DNA from: Deltaproteobacteria bacterium | Lineage (GTDB): Bacteria; Desulfobacterota; Deferrimicrobia; Deferrimicrobiales; Deferrimicrobiaceae | Assembly: GCA_025357175.1 (NCBI GenBank) | Contig: JANXPS010000220.1 | Coordinates: 1-5,123 of the forward strand | Direction of reading: 5' to 3' | DNA: 5,123 bases | Shown: positions 4,421-5,123 of the stretch, piece after piece | Layout: each line of letters starts with the position of its first letter | Position numbering within the stretch: the first letter of the stretch is position 1 | The notes under the pieces: model-generated | The model's database searches: none | What the model saw: the letters and a program-made list of their open reading frames with translations, nothing else | Told to the model about the DNA's origin: nothing | Translations under genes and position numbers: made by a program

Positions 4421-5123
4421 TTACCGCTTCACGGGCGGCTTGCCCGGCATTTCGGGCCGCTTCGCCTTCGCGGCGTTGTCGGAAGAAGCAGGCGGCGACT
4501 GCCGGAAATATTCCTGCATGACGGCCTTGACGATCGGCGCCGCCGCGGAACCGCCGTGCCCGCCGTGCTCGATCATCGCGACGACCGCGATCTGAGGGTC
4601 GTCGACCGGCGCGAAAGCGACGAACCAGGCGTGGTCGCGCAGGTTGTAGGGCAGATCCTCGGTCTTGACCCGTTCGCCCTTCATCTGGACCACCTGGGCC
4701 GTTCCGGTCTTGCCGCCCACATCGATGCCCGGCAGTTTCGCGATGCCCGCCGTGCCGAAATCGTTGACGACGCCCCACAACGCGTGGCGGATGAACGCCA
4801 CGTTCTCGGCCTTCCATCCCAGGTCGCGCAACTGCTCCGGCGGATGCAGGGTGACACGGCCGTCCATCCGGACCGACTTGGTGACGACGCGCGGACGCAT
4901 GACCTGCCCACCGCTTGCGAGCGTGGAGTATCCTTCGAGCATCTCGAGCGGGGTGACGTGGATCAACCCCTGCCCGATGCCCAGCAGCACGCTCTCGTAG
5001 TCGAACCACTTCTCTTTCCGGGCGGTACGCTTCCATTCCTCGTCGGGGACGAGGCCCTTCTTCTCGCGCGGCAGGTCGATTCCCGTGATCGTGCCGAGAC
5101 CCGCCCCGCGCTCGACCTTCGCG
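4421..5123 (-). CDS. mrdA: Penicillin-binding protein 2, C-terminal part (partial)
   Basis: The frame is open from the window edge (first whole codon at 5122) to the TAA at 4423-4421, giving the last 233 residues of a class B PBP. The transpeptidase KTG triad member is visible as VGGKTGTAQV, with K-T-G encoded at 4711-4703. Before it come LGTITGIDLP, then GIGQGLIHVTPLEM and ASGGQVMRPRVV. After it come HAWFVAFAP and the HGGHGGSAAAPIVKAVM segment typical of PBP2. The SxxK serine, SxN motif, dimerisation domain and membrane anchor lie off the window, so their integrity cannot be judged. The protein crosslinks peptidoglycan in the periplasm as RodA's partner in the elongasome. The last roughly 25 residues, after QEYFRQ, form a Pro/Lys/Ala-rich low-complexity tail. 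The GTG at 4990 is an internal valine, not a start. PBP2 rather than FtsI is supported by rodA 10 nt downstream. Confidence 0.93.
   Translation of the reverse strand, partial: AKVERGAGLGTITGIDLPREKKGLVPDEEWKRTARKEKWFDYESVLLGIGQGLIHVTPLEMLEGYSTLASGGQVMRPRVVTKSVRMDGRVTLHPPEQLRDLGWKAENVAFIRHALWGVVNDFGTAGIAKLPGIDVGGKTGTAQVVQMKGERVKTEDLPYNLRDHAWFVAFAPVDDPQIAVVAMIEHGGHGGSAAAPIVKAVMQEYFRQSPPASSDNAAKAKRPEMPGKPPVKR

Noticed and set aside
4424..4498. Possible frameshift at the low-complexity mrdA C-terminus
   Set aside because: The frame is continuous to a stop 10 nt before rodA with a good SD, and variable charged tails are common in PBP2 proteins.
1..5123. Mobile element, CRISPR, tRNA or rRNA content
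   Set aside because: No transposase or integrase motifs, direct-repeat arrays, cloverleaf or rRNA-like sequence were seen, and composition is even across the window.

Overview
The window is about 60% GC or higher and gene-dense. It comes from a Gram-negative bacterium: it has a phosphoheptose isomerase for LPS heptose, a lipoprotein-type signal peptide, and a PBP2-RodA cell-elongation pair. The style of the proteins (the deoxyhypusine-synthase-like protein beside gmhA, YccU-type CoA-binding protein, CPPC lipoprotein) makes me think of Desulfobacterota/Desulfuromonadia-like or related lineages. That placement is inference only. There is no sign of phage, insertion sequence, CRISPR, rRNA or tRNA.

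Layout. Positions 1-212 (+) hold the C-terminal end of an UPF0173-type metal-dependent hydrolase. It runs convergently, 8 nt apart, into a minus-strand pair: gmhA (1734 to 1153), followed by a gene for a protein resembling deoxyhypusine synthase (start best placed at a GTG at 1147, end 221). A 179-nt divergent intergenic region (1735-1913) carries a plausible sigma70-type promoter for gmhA. On the plus strand a compact three-gene unit follows: a YccU-type CoA-binding protein (1914-2315), thioredoxin trxA (2343-2669), and a TTG-initiated, envelope-anchored thioredoxin-fold lipoprotein with a WCPPC motif (2697-3257). Both gaps in this unit are 27 nt. It converges after 19 nt on a minus-strand cell-wall elongation operon: the end of the PBP2 gene mrdA (5123 to 4421, partial), then rodA (4410 to 3277).

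How the genes work together. PBP2 (transpeptidase) and RodA (SEDS glycosyltransferase) form the elongasome peptidoglycan synthase. GmhA makes the first intermediate of ADP-heptose for LPS inner core, and its downstream partner is an uncharacterised DHS-fold protein. The plus-strand trio looks like a thiol/redox unit with one cytoplasmic and one extracytoplasmic thioredoxin-fold protein.

Most of the window is ordinary housekeeping. The best candidates for something undescribed are the DHS-like protein coupled to gmhA, which appears to lack the usual catalytic-lysine segment and carries a Cys/His cluster, and the CPPC lipoprotein, which has a proline run inside its thioredoxin fold and a start region embedded in a perfect palindrome.
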